From Lysobacter soli (GTDB lineage: Bacteria > Pseudomonadota > Gammaproteobacteria > Xanthomonadales > Xanthomonadaceae): a DNA stretch of 64,000 bases. Under the pieces are notes generated by a model. That model searched no databases, was not told the origin of the DNA, and saw only the letters and a program-made list of their open reading frames with translations. Position 1 is the first letter of the stretch. The number at the start of each line of letters is the position of its first letter. The stretch is from assembly GCF_003382285.1 (NCBI RefSeq), contig NZ_QTJR01000003.1, forward strand, positions 282,251 to 346,250, read 5' to 3'. Positions 1 to 7,993 of the stretch are shown here, in pieces. The translations under genes were made by a program, and so were the position numbers.

Positions 1-777
1 CAGTTCGTACTTCACGCCGGCCTGCTTCAGCGCGGCTTCGTACGAAGGCCAGCCGGCGTTGACGCGTTCGTCGTTCTCGGCCAGCACGATCAGCATGCGC
101 GCCTTGATGTTCGGCACGCCCTCCAGCGGCGCCGGCGCGCCGTAGAACGGCGCGGCCGCGTCGAGGTCCGGCAGCTCCGTGGCGAGGAAGTTCGACATCC
201 CGCCGCCGTAGCAGAAGCCCACCACGCCCAGCCGCCCGTTGCCGCCTTCGATCGTGCGCAGCATCTTCGCGGCGGCAATGAAGTCCTGCCGCGTCTTGGC
301 CTGGTCGAGCTTGGCGAACTCGGCGCGTGCCGCGTCCTCATTGCCCGGATAACCGCCGAGCGGGAACAGCGCGTCCGGCGCGAAGGCGATGTAGCCCTCC
401 AGCGCGAGGCGACGCGTCACGTCTTCGATGTGCGGATTGAGGCCGCGGTTTTCGTGCACGACCAGCACGACCGGCAGCGGGCCGCTCTTCTTCGCGGGGC
501 GGACGAGATAGCCGCGCGCGGTGCCGTAGCCCTGCGGCGACGGGAATTCGAGGTACTTCGCGACCAGCCGCTTGTCGTCCGGCTTGACCTCCTGCGCTGC
601 GGCGAAGTTGGGCGCGAGCGCGGCGAGGATGCCGGCGGCACCGGCCGCTCCCACCGCGAAACGCGCCGCACCGCTGAGGAAACCGCGCCGGTCGATGATG
701 CCGTGCACGTACTGGTCGAACAGTCGCATCACTTCCGGATCGAAGTCGCTGGCCTTGCGACGTGGCGTGTCGGCCAT
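1..777 (-). CDS. Dienelactone hydrolase family protein, exported (3' end cut by window edge)
   Basis: The first 259 residues of an alpha/beta hydrolase of the dienelactone hydrolase (YghX-like) family; the C-terminus lies beyond the left edge. A twin-arginine signal is visible (RRGFL at residues 30-34 followed by an Ala/Gly-rich hydrophobic stretch to about residue 61), so the enzyme is probably exported by Tat. The nucleophile motif GFCYGGG puts the catalytic Cys at 189 and the acid is probably Asp236 in ENDERV; the catalytic His should be in the missing part. ATG at 777 is chosen because it precedes the Tat signal. Substrate is unknown; family members hydrolyse cyclic esters or dienelactones. 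Confidence 0.85.
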   Translation of the reverse strand, partial: MADTPRRKASDFDPEVMRLFDQYVHGIIDRRGFLSGAARFAVGAAGAAGILAALAPNFAAAQEVKPDDKRLVAKYLEFPSPQGYGTARGYLVRPAKKSGPLPVVLVVHENRGLNPHIEDVTRRLALEGYIAFAPDALFPLGGYPGNEDAARAEFAKLDQAKTRQDFIAAAKMLRTIEGGNGRLGVVGFCYGGGMSNFLATELPDLDAAAPFYGAPAPLEGVPNIKARMLIVLAENDERVNAGWPSYEAALKQAGVKYEL

Positions 778-1000
778 GGGGAACCTCCGCGGCGTGGTCG
801 GAACGTGCCGGCGAGGATAGCGGCCCCTGCGTGACGAAATGCAACCGTGCGGCGAGCCGGTGCGCTGATGCGACGGACGGCGCCGGGATTGGGATATCTG
901 GAAGAAGCGAGGCGCGTTGCGCGCCCGGATCATCGGAGCGGGAATCCCGTCCGGAAAAGAAACCGCCGCCGACGCCCCACGCATCGGCGGCGGTGGCGAC

Positions 1001-1174
1001 TTACGTCACCTTCTTGGCGATGGTCACGCCCAAGATGAAAAGCACGACGGCGATCACCAGGCCCACCCAGAACAGCAGCTTGGCAATGCCCATGGCCGCG
1101 CCCGCGGCGCCGCTGAAACCCAGCGCGCCCGCGATGAGGCCGATGACGGCAAAGATGATGGCCCACTTCAACAT
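1001..1174 (-). CDS. DUF1328 (YtjA-type) small membrane protein
   Basis: 57 residues with two transmembrane helices separated by a Gly/Ala-rich loop, ending in a short basic tail. Sequence and size match the DUF1328/YtjA family of small inner-membrane proteins, often stress-linked but of unknown function. The ATG at 1174 (MLKWAIIF) is chosen over upstream in-frame starts because AGGAG lies about 8 nt before it and family members begin with MLxWA. Confidence 0.85.
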   Translation of the reverse strand: MLKWAIIFAVIGLIAGALGFSGAAGAAMGIAKLLFWVGLVIAVVLFILGVTIAKKVT

Positions 1175-1309
1175 CGCAACCACTCCTGGCAACTTCGTTG
1201 CGAACGACGGTAGTCGCGGGGTTGTCGTTCTGGCGTGAGTGGCGTCGCGGGTGATTTATCGGTCGTTTCTTCGGGCGACGGGCGGCGTTCGAGCGAGCGG
1301 TTGCTTTGA

Positions 1310-1494
1310 GCCCCTCTGCCGCGGGAGAGGGTTGGGGTGAGGGTCGAGACGTGCGCGCACGGTGGCGCTCGCAATGCCTGCTTTCCTGCGAGACGAAGCT
1401 ATGGATTCCGGCTTTCGCTGGAATGGCGACGAGCGGGTTGTCCACACACGGTGGCCGAGCGTTCGGAGCCTGGATCCCGGCCTTCGCCGGGATG
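1310..1494. repeat. Compound intergenic repeat (three hairpin modules)
   Basis: The 360-base gap between the DUF1328 and extensin-like genes holds three modules in order: a CCCTCT...GGGAGAGGG dyad followed by TTGGGGTGAGGG (1310-1343), a GGATTCCGGCTTTCGCTGGAAT hairpin-like module in two halves (1403-1424), and a GGATCCCGG/CCTTCGCCGGGATGA module (1472-1494). The same order recurs elsewhere in the window. REP-like element; no gene is seen here. Confidence 0.85.
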
Positions 1495-1533
1495 AAGTAA
1501 TCGCGATGGGTCGCGCGCATCGACTGCGCAAGC

Positions 1534-2349
1534 TCACCGACAAGCCCGATACGCACCCCGATCGAAGTGGAAGTGATCCGCATGGGCCCGGTTGTAGTCC
1601 GGGCCCAGCACCACGTCGAAGTAGTCGCACGCGCCTTCGTGCACGGCGCGGAGGAACCGGGCTTCGTCCAGGTCGGGCGCGTCTTTCGTCGCTTCATCGG
1701 TGGCCACGGATGAAGCCGGTGCAGCGGACGTCGGCGTCGTTCCTGCCAGCGCGGATCGCCAATCCTTCAGCACGCGCACCCGACGCCCGTCGTCGAGCAC
1801 GAAGCCGGCGATGTCGAGCGCATCCGCCGTGGCGTGCTGGCTGCGACGACGCCCCTGCTCGCCGTAGAGGTTCCGGCACGCGTACGAACCCAGGTGTTCG
1901 ATGCGCGCCACGCGTGTCCCCAGGTGTTCCTGCGCCGCCTGCTGCAGCACGTGGCGCTCCCACATCGCCAGCGACAGGGCCGTGCGGCAGCTGAGTGTGA
2001 AATCCGATCCCACCGCCACGCTCGTGCGCTGGATGCGGACCGCGTTGGTGAAGCCGCAATGCTCGCCGGTGACGCGGTCGTCCACGGGCGTCAGTCGCAT
2101 GTCCGCCTGCGCGAGCGCGACCTGGCAGGCGGCGCGATCGCCCGCCGCGCGGTCGAGCTTGAAGCGCGTCAGCAGGTTCGGCGTCGCGTCGATGCGCAGC
2201 GGTGCCCAGGGGTTCCACGCCTCGGGAATCCGCACCCGCCCCGACCAGAGCGCCCAGCCGGCCCCGAACGCGGCGGCCAGCAGGAGCAGCCACACCACGT
2301 GCAGGATCGGGAACGGCTTGCGGTTCGGACTCGGGTCGGGGGTCGCCAT
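1534..2349 (-). CDS. Extensin-like family protein (putative membrane-anchored peptidase fold)
   Basis: 271 residues. One transmembrane segment near residues 15-35, then an extensin-like C-terminal domain related to the D-Ala-D-Ala carboxypeptidase/M15 fold. Candidate zinc-site motifs are present: QHATADALD (His172, Asp179) and HADHFH (256-261). Six or so Cys in the periplasmic part could form disulfides. Likely acts on, or binds near, peptidoglycan in the periplasm; this is inferred from the fold. An acidic, Thr/Ala-rich insert at about 200-228 separates the two motif regions. Confidence 0.8.
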   Translation of the reverse strand: MATPDPSPNRKPFPILHVVWLLLLAAAFGAGWALWSGRVRIPEAWNPWAPLRIDATPNLLTRFKLDRAAGDRAACQVALAQADMRLTPVDDRVTGEHCGFTNAVRIQRTSVAVGSDFTLSCRTALSLAMWERHVLQQAAQEHLGTRVARIEHLGSYACRNLYGEQGRRRSQHATADALDIAGFVLDDGRRVRVLKDWRSALAGTTPTSAAPASSVATDEATKDAPDLDEARFLRAVHEGACDYFDVVLGPDYNRAHADHFHFDRGAYRACR

Positions 2350-2413
2350 CGCCGGATTGTCGCCGACGCCACGTCAGGGTGAACGTAGCGGTCTGTCGGC
2401 CGATAATGGCGGC

Positions 2414-3454
2414 ATGGAAACCGCAAGCGCCTCGATCACCGCCCTTCCCTTCGTCCGCGTCGCCGATGCGGTGACCGGCGCACGCACGCTGGAGGAACTC
2501 GTCCGCCCGCTGCTGGAAGTGCTGGAAGCGCTGACCGGCATGGAATCGACCTATCTCACGTCGGTGGACGCCGACGCGGGCGTGCAGCACGTGCTGTTCG
2601 CACGCAACACACAGACCTTGCTGATCCCCGAGCAGCTCACCGTGCCGTGGTCCGACACGCTCTGCCGGCGCGCGCTCGACGAGGAGTGCGCGTACACCGA
2701 CGACGTGCCCTCGCGCTGGGGCGATTCGGACGCCGCGCGGGCGCTCGGCATCCACACCTACGTCAGCACGCCGGTGAAGCTGGAGGACGGTTCGCTCTAC
2801 GGCACCCTGTGCGCCGCCAGTGCGCGCCAGTTGCCGCTGCCCGACGATGCGCAGCGCGCTCTGCTCATGTTCTCCCGCCTCATCGGCCAGCAGCTCGAAC
2901 GCGAACGCCTCGTCGACCGGCTGCAGGAGGCCAACGCCGCGCTGGCCGCGAGCGCGCTGGTCGACACGGTCACGGGCCTGCCGAACCGCCGTGCGCTCAT
3001 GGCCGAGATGACCCGCCGCATCGCGCACTGCCAGCGCCAGCATGAGGCGCTGGTGGTGGCCTTCATCGACCTGGACGGCTTCAAGGCGATCAACGACCGC
3101 CATGGCCACGAGGCGGGCGACCGCTTCCTCGCCGCGATCGGCCGCACGCTGCAGGGCGCGCTGCGCGCGGACGACTTCGCGGCGCGACTGGGCGGCGACG
3201 AGTTCGTCGTGGTCGGGACGGTCGCGCACGTAGAAGGCCCCGGAAGCATCGAGGCCTTCCGCGAGCGCCTGGCCGCAAGCACGCGCCGCCGTTTCGACCT
3301 CGGCACGGTGATCGTGGACTACGAAGGCGCCAGCGTCGGTGCGGTCGTCGCCGCCGACGACCAGCCCGACCCTGACACCCTGATCGCCCGCGCGGACGCC
3401 GCCATGTATGCCGTCAAGCGCAGCCGAAAGATGCGCGATCGCGCCATCGCCTGA
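2414..3454 (+). CDS. GAF-GGDEF diguanylate cyclase
   Basis: 346 residues. An N-terminal GAF-like sensory domain (about 25-165) is followed by a GGDEF domain (about 178-340). The active-site motif GGDEF is intact at 260-264 and an RxxD inhibitory-site motif (RADD) sits exactly five residues upstream, so the enzyme should make c-di-GMP from GTP and be product-inhibited. No transmembrane segment is seen, so a cytoplasmic ligand is likely. ATG at 2414 is the first start that gives a compact GAF domain; it is divergent from the extensin-like gene with a 64-base gap. Confidence 0.88.
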   Translation: METASASITALPFVRVADAVTGARTLEELVRPLLEVLEALTGMESTYLTSVDADAGVQHVLFARNTQTLLIPEQLTVPWSDTLCRRALDEECAYTDDVPSRWGDSDAARALGIHTYVSTPVKLEDGSLYGTLCAASARQLPLPDDAQRALLMFSRLIGQQLERERLVDRLQEANAALAASALVDTVTGLPNRRALMAEMTRRIAHCQRQHEALVVAFIDLDGFKAINDRHGHEAGDRFLAAIGRTLQGALRADDFAARLGGDEFVVVGTVAHVEGPGSIEAFRERLAASTRRRFDLGTVIVDYEGASVGAVVAADDQPDPDTLIARADAAMYAVKRSRKMRDRAIA

Positions 3455-3528
3455 CGGGCGTTGCGCCCGCCCGCGCGGCCGGGACGAAACCCGTATCGTA
3501 TGGACACCCGTCCGCACTGGAGCGCGTC

Positions 3529-4080
3529 ATGAAGCACCTGTTGAAGCAGGCCGCCGCCGGCCTCGTCGTCACCGTCGCGCTGGCCGCGCCGGCCGTGGCT
3601 GCACTGAAGGCCGGCGCGAAGGCACCCGACTTCAGCGCCCCGGCGTACCTCGCCGGCGAGCCGTTCACCTTCAAGCTGTCCGATGCGCTGAAGAAGGGGC
3701 CGGTCGTGGTCTATTTCTTCCCCGCCGCCTTCACCCCCGGCTGCAACCTCGAGGCGCACCTGTTCTCCGAGGCCATCGACAAGTTCAAGGCCGAGAAGGC
3801 GACGGTCATCGGCATCACCGCCGGCAACACCGAACAGCTGGCCGCGTTCTCCAAGTCCACCGAACACTGCGGCGGCAAGTTCCCCGTCGCCGCCGACACC
3901 GGCGCAAAGATCGCGAAGCAGTACGACGCCATCCTCGCCAAGAAGCCGGAATGGTCGGATCGCACGTCGTATGTCATCGCGCCGAACGGCACGATTTCGC
4001 ACGTCTACTCCGACCTCAATCCGCAGAAGCACGTAAAGGAATCGCTGGATGCGGTGGCGGCGCTGGAGACGAAGAAGTAA
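3529..4080 (+). CDS. Periplasmic peroxiredoxin (AhpC/TSA family)
   Basis: 183 residues: signal peptide (cleavage after about residue 24, AVAA), then a thioredoxin-fold peroxiredoxin domain. The peroxidatic Cys is Cys72 in the FTPGCN motif, with the preceding VVYFFPAAFTPG matching the BCP/AhpC active-site loop. Cys114 in TEHCGG is a candidate resolving residue. Would reduce peroxides in the periplasm using a thiol donor not encoded nearby. Start chosen for the signal peptide and the spaced purine-rich upstream GGAGCG. Confidence 0.88.
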   Translation: MKHLLKQAAAGLVVTVALAAPAVAALKAGAKAPDFSAPAYLAGEPFTFKLSDALKKGPVVVYFFPAAFTPGCNLEAHLFSEAIDKFKAEKATVIGITAGNTEQLAAFSKSTEHCGGKFPVAADTGAKIAKQYDAILAKKPEWSDRTSYVIAPNGTISHVYSDLNPQKHVKESLDAVAALETKK

Positions 4081-4129
4081 CGGTCGCTTTGGCGTTGTTT
4101 GCTGGACACCTCTCTCCCCGCGGTGTTTA

Positions 4130-4338
4130 GCCCCTCTCCCCGCGGGAGCGGGGTTGGGGTGAGGGGCAACGGAGGGGACGCGGCGAACTACCGCTGCGAT
4201 GAAGCGCTGCGGTGTTGCTTCTTCTTTTCGTATCCACTTAGCGCCGCAAATCAAAATGGATTCCAGCCTTCGCTGGAATGACGAGATGGTTCGGAAAGGT
4301 CATCAGCCTGGATCCCGGCCTTCGCCGGGATGACGGTA
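4130..4338. repeat. Compound repeat, copy 1 of a tandem pair
   Basis: A 209-base unit carrying the CCCTCTCC dyad plus GGTTGGGGTGAGGGGC, then a shared unique spacer (including CGTATCCACTTAGCGCCGC), an ATTCCAGC...GCTGGAAT hairpin, a linker and a GATCCCGG...CCGGGATGAC hairpin. Nearly identical to the unit at 4379-4588 including the spacer, so this is a duplication of the whole unit rather than independent insertions of the modules. Confidence 0.9.
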
Positions 4339-4378
4339 TTTGAACCTTCTCTGGACGGGATGCGATGCCGGCGTTCAA

Positions 4379-4588
4379 GCCCCTCTCCCACCGGGAGAGG
4401 GGTTGGGGTGAGGGGCAACGGAGGGATAGCGGCGAACCGCCGCTGCGATGAAGCGCTGCGCTGTTGCTTCTTCCTTTTCGTATCCACTTAGCGCCGCAAA
4501 TCAAAATGGATTCCAGCTTTCGCTGGAATGACGAGATGGTTCGGAAAGGTGATCAGCCTGGATCCCGGCCTTCGCCGGGATGACGGTA
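4379..4588. repeat. Compound repeat, copy 2 of a tandem pair
   Basis: Second copy of the 4130-4338 unit, same orientation, 40 bases downstream. Differences are a handful of substitutions and one- or two-base indels, which indicates a fairly recent duplication. Confidence 0.9.
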
Positions 4589-4598
4589 AATGACCAGC

Positions 4599-4648
4599 GG
4601 TTTCGGAAAGGTCATCAGCCTGCATCCCGGCCTACGCCGGGATGACGG
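4599..4648. repeat. Compound repeat, partial third copy
   Basis: Repeats only the last part of the unit: GGTTTCGGAAAGGTCATCAG linker followed by a CATCCCGG...CCGGGATGACGG hairpin. The 4081-4674 gap thus contains nothing but two full and one partial repeat units. Confidence 0.85.
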
Positions 4649-4674
4649 CGGCGTTCCGGCAACGAGTGCTCCGG

Positions 4675-5379
4675 CTACCGCCCCTCCTCCGCCTCATCCG
4701 TCAGGCCCGCGCCCAGCCCCATCCCGACACCGCCCGCGGCGAGCCCGCCTCCCATTCCGCCGCCGCCCATCCCACCGCCACCGCCGCGGCCACCCTGCTT
4801 TCCTTCCTCGCGCGCGCCCTCGCCTTTTCCCTTCCCCGCAGACGACGGCCGGCTCGGACCCTGCCTCGGGATCTCCAGGTTCGACGGCACCGGGTCCAGG
4901 TCAAGCACGCCGCGGATGAAGTCGCGCAGCGACACGACCAGTTCCGCCGTATGCACCGGCCGACCCGCGACGAGTTCCGCCGCCGCGCGCGCCGCCAGCC
5001 GGACCTGTTCGTCGGTGCCCAGCAGCAGGATGTCCGACAGCGCGCCTTCCACCGCATCCCGGATGCGGCGCGAGCGGTCGGAGCTCGGCAACGCCAGCTC
5101 GGCGTTGCCCGGCTCCGCAGGCGCGTCGCCGCGCCGCTGCACGTCGCGCAGGTGGGTGGGGTCGACCGACAGGTCGCCCGTGAACGATCCACCCAGCGTC
5201 TTGTACGCGGCGATGAGCGTGCGCAGACGCTCGTTGATCTGCCGGTTCTCGCGCTCGCGCCGTGCCTGGACGGTCTGCATCACGATCAACCGGATGCCCA
5301 CGCCGATCAGCGTGATCACCGCCAGGCCGATCAGCGTCGACAGCACCGCCTGCCAGGAACTGAAATCCAGATTGCGCAT
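4675..5379 (-). CDS. Membrane-anchored protein with Gly-rich C-terminal tail, unknown function
   Basis: 234 residues. One N-terminal transmembrane helix (about 9-35), then a predicted helical cytoplasmic or periplasmic region rich in Arg/Glu (37-165), then a basic/acidic linker and a tail of Gly/Met repeats (about 190-228) ending in an acidic stretch. ATG at 5379 is supported by a perfect AAGGAGG Shine-Dalgarno. No family recognised; the middle segment (about 60-150) looks like a conserved soluble domain. Gly-rich tails occur in aggregation-prone or surface-associated proteins, but no function is claimed. Confidence 0.75.
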   Translation of the reverse strand: MRNLDFSSWQAVLSTLIGLAVITLIGVGIRLIVMQTVQARRERENRQINERLRTLIAAYKTLGGSFTGDLSVDPTHLRDVQRRGDAPAEPGNAELALPSSDRSRRIRDAVEGALSDILLLGTDEQVRLAARAAAELVAGRPVHTAELVVSLRDFIRGVLDLDPVPSNLEIPRQGPSRPSSAGKGKGEGAREEGKQGGRGGGGGMGGGGMGGGLAAGGVGMGLGAGLTDEAEEGR

Positions 5380-5506
5380 GGAGCCTCCTTCGCGGACGCC
5401 GGCAAGGTAGCGCATCGGCCGCCCCGGTCCCGTGGACGAGCCCGCCTCACGCCGCCCTAATGCCAGCGCCACCACAGTGACGCCACCTTCCGGTCGGGGA
5501 CGCACC

Positions 5507-6139
5507 ATGAGGACGCTCGCCTTCGCGCTCGTTTGCGGCACGCTGCTCGCCACGCTCGTCCCGGTTGCCCATGCGCAGTCGCGCAAGCAGCCGGCGGCAG
5601 ACGTCGATGTTTCCAAGGGCGCGACGTCCATGCCCGGCCCGACCTACGCCTGGGTGCCGATGCCGGCGCGATTGCAGGCGGAGCTCGACAAGCGCGCACA
5701 GGATCCCGCCTTCCGCACGCGCCTGCAGGCCTCGCTCGACAAGGCGCTGCAGGCGAAGGGCTATCGCCGCATCGACGACGTGCGCAAGGCCGATCTCGCG
5801 GTGGCGTATCGCGTCGGCGTGCAGGACGTGCAGCAGACCAGCGTCACCGAGCGCATGCAGCAGGGCGGCGTGGTGCGCGAAAGCGCAGTGGAATGCGGCC
5901 CGTACGGCTGCTCGCAGATCCTGTCGAAGGGCACCGAAGGCGTTCCGACCTTCAAGGTGCACACCGTCGACACGATCGAAGGCGGTTTGCAGGTGGAGGT
6001 GATCCAGCCGTCGGACATCCGCGTACTGTGGCGCGCCCTCTACCGCGGCTCGATGAAGGCGAAGGACGCCGGCAAGCTCAACCTCGACGCCGTCGCGACG
6101 CAGACGCTCGCCTCGCTGCCACGCGCACCGGCGAAGTAA
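5507..6139 (+). CDS. DUF4136-type exported protein
   Basis: 210 residues with a cleavable signal peptide (AHAQ near residue 23). The mature part resembles DUF4136 proteins: the TYAWVPM opening, a helix predicted over 65-90, a DLAVAYRVGVQ strand and a C-terminal helix that follows WRA(L/Y)YRGSMK. Members are small periplasmic or lipid-anchored proteins of unknown role. Unlike many relatives it has no lipobox Cys. Two Cys (in ECGPYGC) lie five residues apart and may form a disulfide. Confidence 0.7.
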   Translation: MRTLAFALVCGTLLATLVPVAHAQSRKQPAADVDVSKGATSMPGPTYAWVPMPARLQAELDKRAQDPAFRTRLQASLDKALQAKGYRRIDDVRKADLAVAYRVGVQDVQQTSVTERMQQGGVVRESAVECGPYGCSQILSKGTEGVPTFKVHTVDTIEGGLQVEVIQPSDIRVLWRALYRGSMKAKDAGKLNLDAVATQTLASLPRAPAK

Positions 6140-6155
6140 GGCGCGAGCCAGAAGG

Positions 6156-6180
6156 CGGACGGCGTATCACTCGCCGTCCG
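6156..6180. terminator. Bidirectional hairpin between convergent genes
   Basis: Perfect nine-base stem CGGACGGCG (6156-6164) / CGCCGTCCG (6172-6180) with a seven-base loop, placed between the convergent DUF4136-type gene and the 96-residue gene and overlapping the stop of the latter. No clean T-run, so termination efficiency is uncertain. Confidence 0.5.
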
Positions 6181-6457
6181 CGGCCTTCTTCTCGTTCTCC
6201 GTGGCCTTCTCCACGATCTCCTCGTAGAGCTGCGCGACCTTCGCGCCGAGCGCGTGGAGCTCCGGATGGCGCGCGACGAAATGCTGTGCGTCCTGCGCGT
6301 CTTCCAGCGATTCCTTCATGAAGGCGATGTCGGTATCGCTCATGCGTTCGCCGGCATCGACGCGCTCCTTGAGCGACATCGCGCGCGGCAGGCGGAACTT
6401 CACCAGACGTTCGAGCAACGCCTGCAACGTCGCCGTATCGTCGGACGGATGTGACAT
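6167..6457 (-). CDS. Small conserved acidic protein, unknown function
   Basis: 96 residues, no signal peptide or membrane segment, Lys/Glu-rich and predicted mainly helical. ATG at 6457 starts MSHPSDD. Codon use is like the neighbours, which supports a real gene. No domain recognised; it lies between the DUF4136-type gene and the chitinase gene and is on the chitinase strand, 68 bases downstream of it. Confidence 0.65.
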   Translation of the reverse strand: MSHPSDDTATLQALLERLVKFRLPRAMSLKERVDAGERMSDTDIAFMKESLEDAQDAQHFVARHPELHALGAKVAQLYEEIVEKATENEKKAADGE

Positions 6458-6525
6458 GGAAGCCGGCCTCGCGCGCGGGAGCGTGATTGTGCCTTCGTCG
6501 CCGCGCGCGTGGCTTCACATGCGAT

Positions 6526-7710
6526 TCACCGCGTCGGCGCGGCTTCTCGGGTTTCGAACGGTGCCGCCATCGCCTTCAGCAGGCTGCGCTGGTCGTCGTC
6601 GCCGGTGAGTTCCCACATGAAGACACCGCGCAGTCCGCGCTCCTTCGCCAGTTGCGAGCGCAGCGCGATCGACTTCGCATCTTCAAAGCTCACGAACACG
6701 CGCTCGTCGGCGTTGAACAGGTACGGTGTCTGCGCGACGTCGTGCCAGTGCTGCGTCCACTTCGGATCCTTCAGCAGCTTCGACTGGATGTCGCGCCAGT
6801 CGCCGGCGGCATACGGCTCGGTGTAAGCCTGGTAGAGCCCGTGGTTGTCGGCGCTCTTCACGCGGAAGCCGCGGCCGTAGAACGGCACGCCGAGCACCAG
6901 CTTGTCTGCGGGCACGCCGTGCTGCAGGTAGAAATCCACCGCGCCTTCGACATTGTTGGCGCGGCGCAGCTCCGGCGGCAGCGGATCCTGTGGCACTTCG
7001 CGCAGCGGCGCGTTGAACGTGGACACGGTGGAGAACGCGGTGCCCATGTCGTAGGTCATCAGGTTGATGAAATCGAGGATTTCGCCCAGCGCTTTCAGGT
7101 CGTAGCTCTTCGCCGGATCGTACGGACCCGCCGACTGCATGCGACCGGCCGGCAGCGCGGCGGTGAGCAGGTACGACTGGCCGCGCTGCTTCGCCTTCGC
7201 ATCGAGCTGACGGCGGAATTCCTTCGCCAGCAGCGTCGCGTTCTCGCGATCCTCCGGCCGCGCCGCGATCTCCTTCGGGCCGCCGTACACCGGGAATTCC
7301 CAGTCCAGGTCCACGCCGTCGAAGCTGCCCCGGTGGGTGTCGAAGAACATCGCCACGCACGAGGACACGAAGCGCTCGCGGCTTTCCTTCGTCAGCGCCG
7401 CATCGGAAAAGCCGCCAGCTTCCCAGCCGCCGATGGAGATGATCGTGCGCAGCTTGGGATGCTGCATCTTCAGCGCGGCGAGTTCCTTGAAGCGCTCGGG
7501 CGCATCCTTCTCGATCACGCACCGGCCGTCCTCGATGCGCGCGAACGCGTAGAACAGGTGCGTGACGGTGTCGGCCGGAATGTTCGACACCGGATAGCGC
7601 GCGGCGTTTCCGCCCGGGTAGTACGCGCCAACGATGGGCTGTGCGGCGAAGGACGATGCGGAAATCGCGGAAAGAACGATGGCGACGGCGGCCAGGCGCT
7701 GGCGAAGCAT
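6526..7710 (-). CDS. Secreted glycoside hydrolase family 18 chitinase
   Basis: 394 residues with an N-terminal signal peptide (MLRQRLAAVAIVLSAI..., cleavage near FAA-Q at 23). The GH18 catalytic motif DGVDLDWE is intact with proton donor Glu138, and the upstream SIGGW strand (92-96) is also present. Substrate-assisted hydrolysis of chitin or chito-oligosaccharides in the periplasm or outside is expected. No separate chitin-binding domain is visible. ATG at 7710 is chosen for the signal peptide. Chitinases fit the predatory/lytic lifestyle common in Lysobacter. Confidence 0.9.
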   Translation of the reverse strand: MLRQRLAAVAIVLSAISASSFAAQPIVGAYYPGGNAARYPVSNIPADTVTHLFYAFARIEDGRCVIEKDAPERFKELAALKMQHPKLRTIISIGGWEAGGFSDAALTKESRERFVSSCVAMFFDTHRGSFDGVDLDWEFPVYGGPKEIAARPEDRENATLLAKEFRRQLDAKAKQRGQSYLLTAALPAGRMQSAGPYDPAKSYDLKALGEILDFINLMTYDMGTAFSTVSTFNAPLREVPQDPLPPELRRANNVEGAVDFYLQHGVPADKLVLGVPFYGRGFRVKSADNHGLYQAYTEPYAAGDWRDIQSKLLKDPKWTQHWHDVAQTPYLFNADERVFVSFEDAKSIALRSQLAKERGLRGVFMWELTGDDDQRSLLKAMAAPFETREAAPTR

Positions 7711-7748
7711 GGGGGCGTCTCGTGTGTATGGGTGTATGGGGCTGTTAA

Positions 7749-7961
7749 GCCCCTCTCCCACCGGGAGAGGGGTTGGGGTGAGGGGCAACGAAGCGGATGC
7801 GTTGAATCAATGTCGCGGCACAGCGCTGCGATTTTGCTCCTTCAGCGGAGTGCCAAAGATCAAAATGGATTCCAGCTTTCGCTGGAATGACGGTCGATAG
7901 TTCGCCGCTTCCGGCATTCCCCAGCGCTGCGGGTCTGGGTCCCGGCCTTTGCCGGGATGAC
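7749..7961. repeat. Compound intergenic repeat (three modules)
   Basis: In the 283-base gap upstream of the chitinase gene: CCCTCTCCCACCGGGAGAGG dyad with the GTTGGGGTGAGGGGC tail (7749-7786), GGATTCC...GGAATGAC hairpin (7867-7891) and GGGTCCCGG...CCGGGATGAC hairpin (7937-7961). Same order and similar spacing as at 1310 and 4130. Confidence 0.88.
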
Positions 7962-7993
7962 GGAGAACGAAGCTGGTGAGCAAGCGCAACCCA

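Noticed and set aside
1694..3517. Long minus-strand open frame across the GGDEF and extensin-like genes
   Set aside because: It crosses two clear opposite-strand genes in a shadow frame and gives an Arg/Ala-rich product; no domain seen.
4130..4648. Possible CRISPR array
   Set aside because: Only two and a half copies of a unit over 200 bases long, with no short regular repeat-spacer pattern and no cas genes. It is a duplicated compound repeat.
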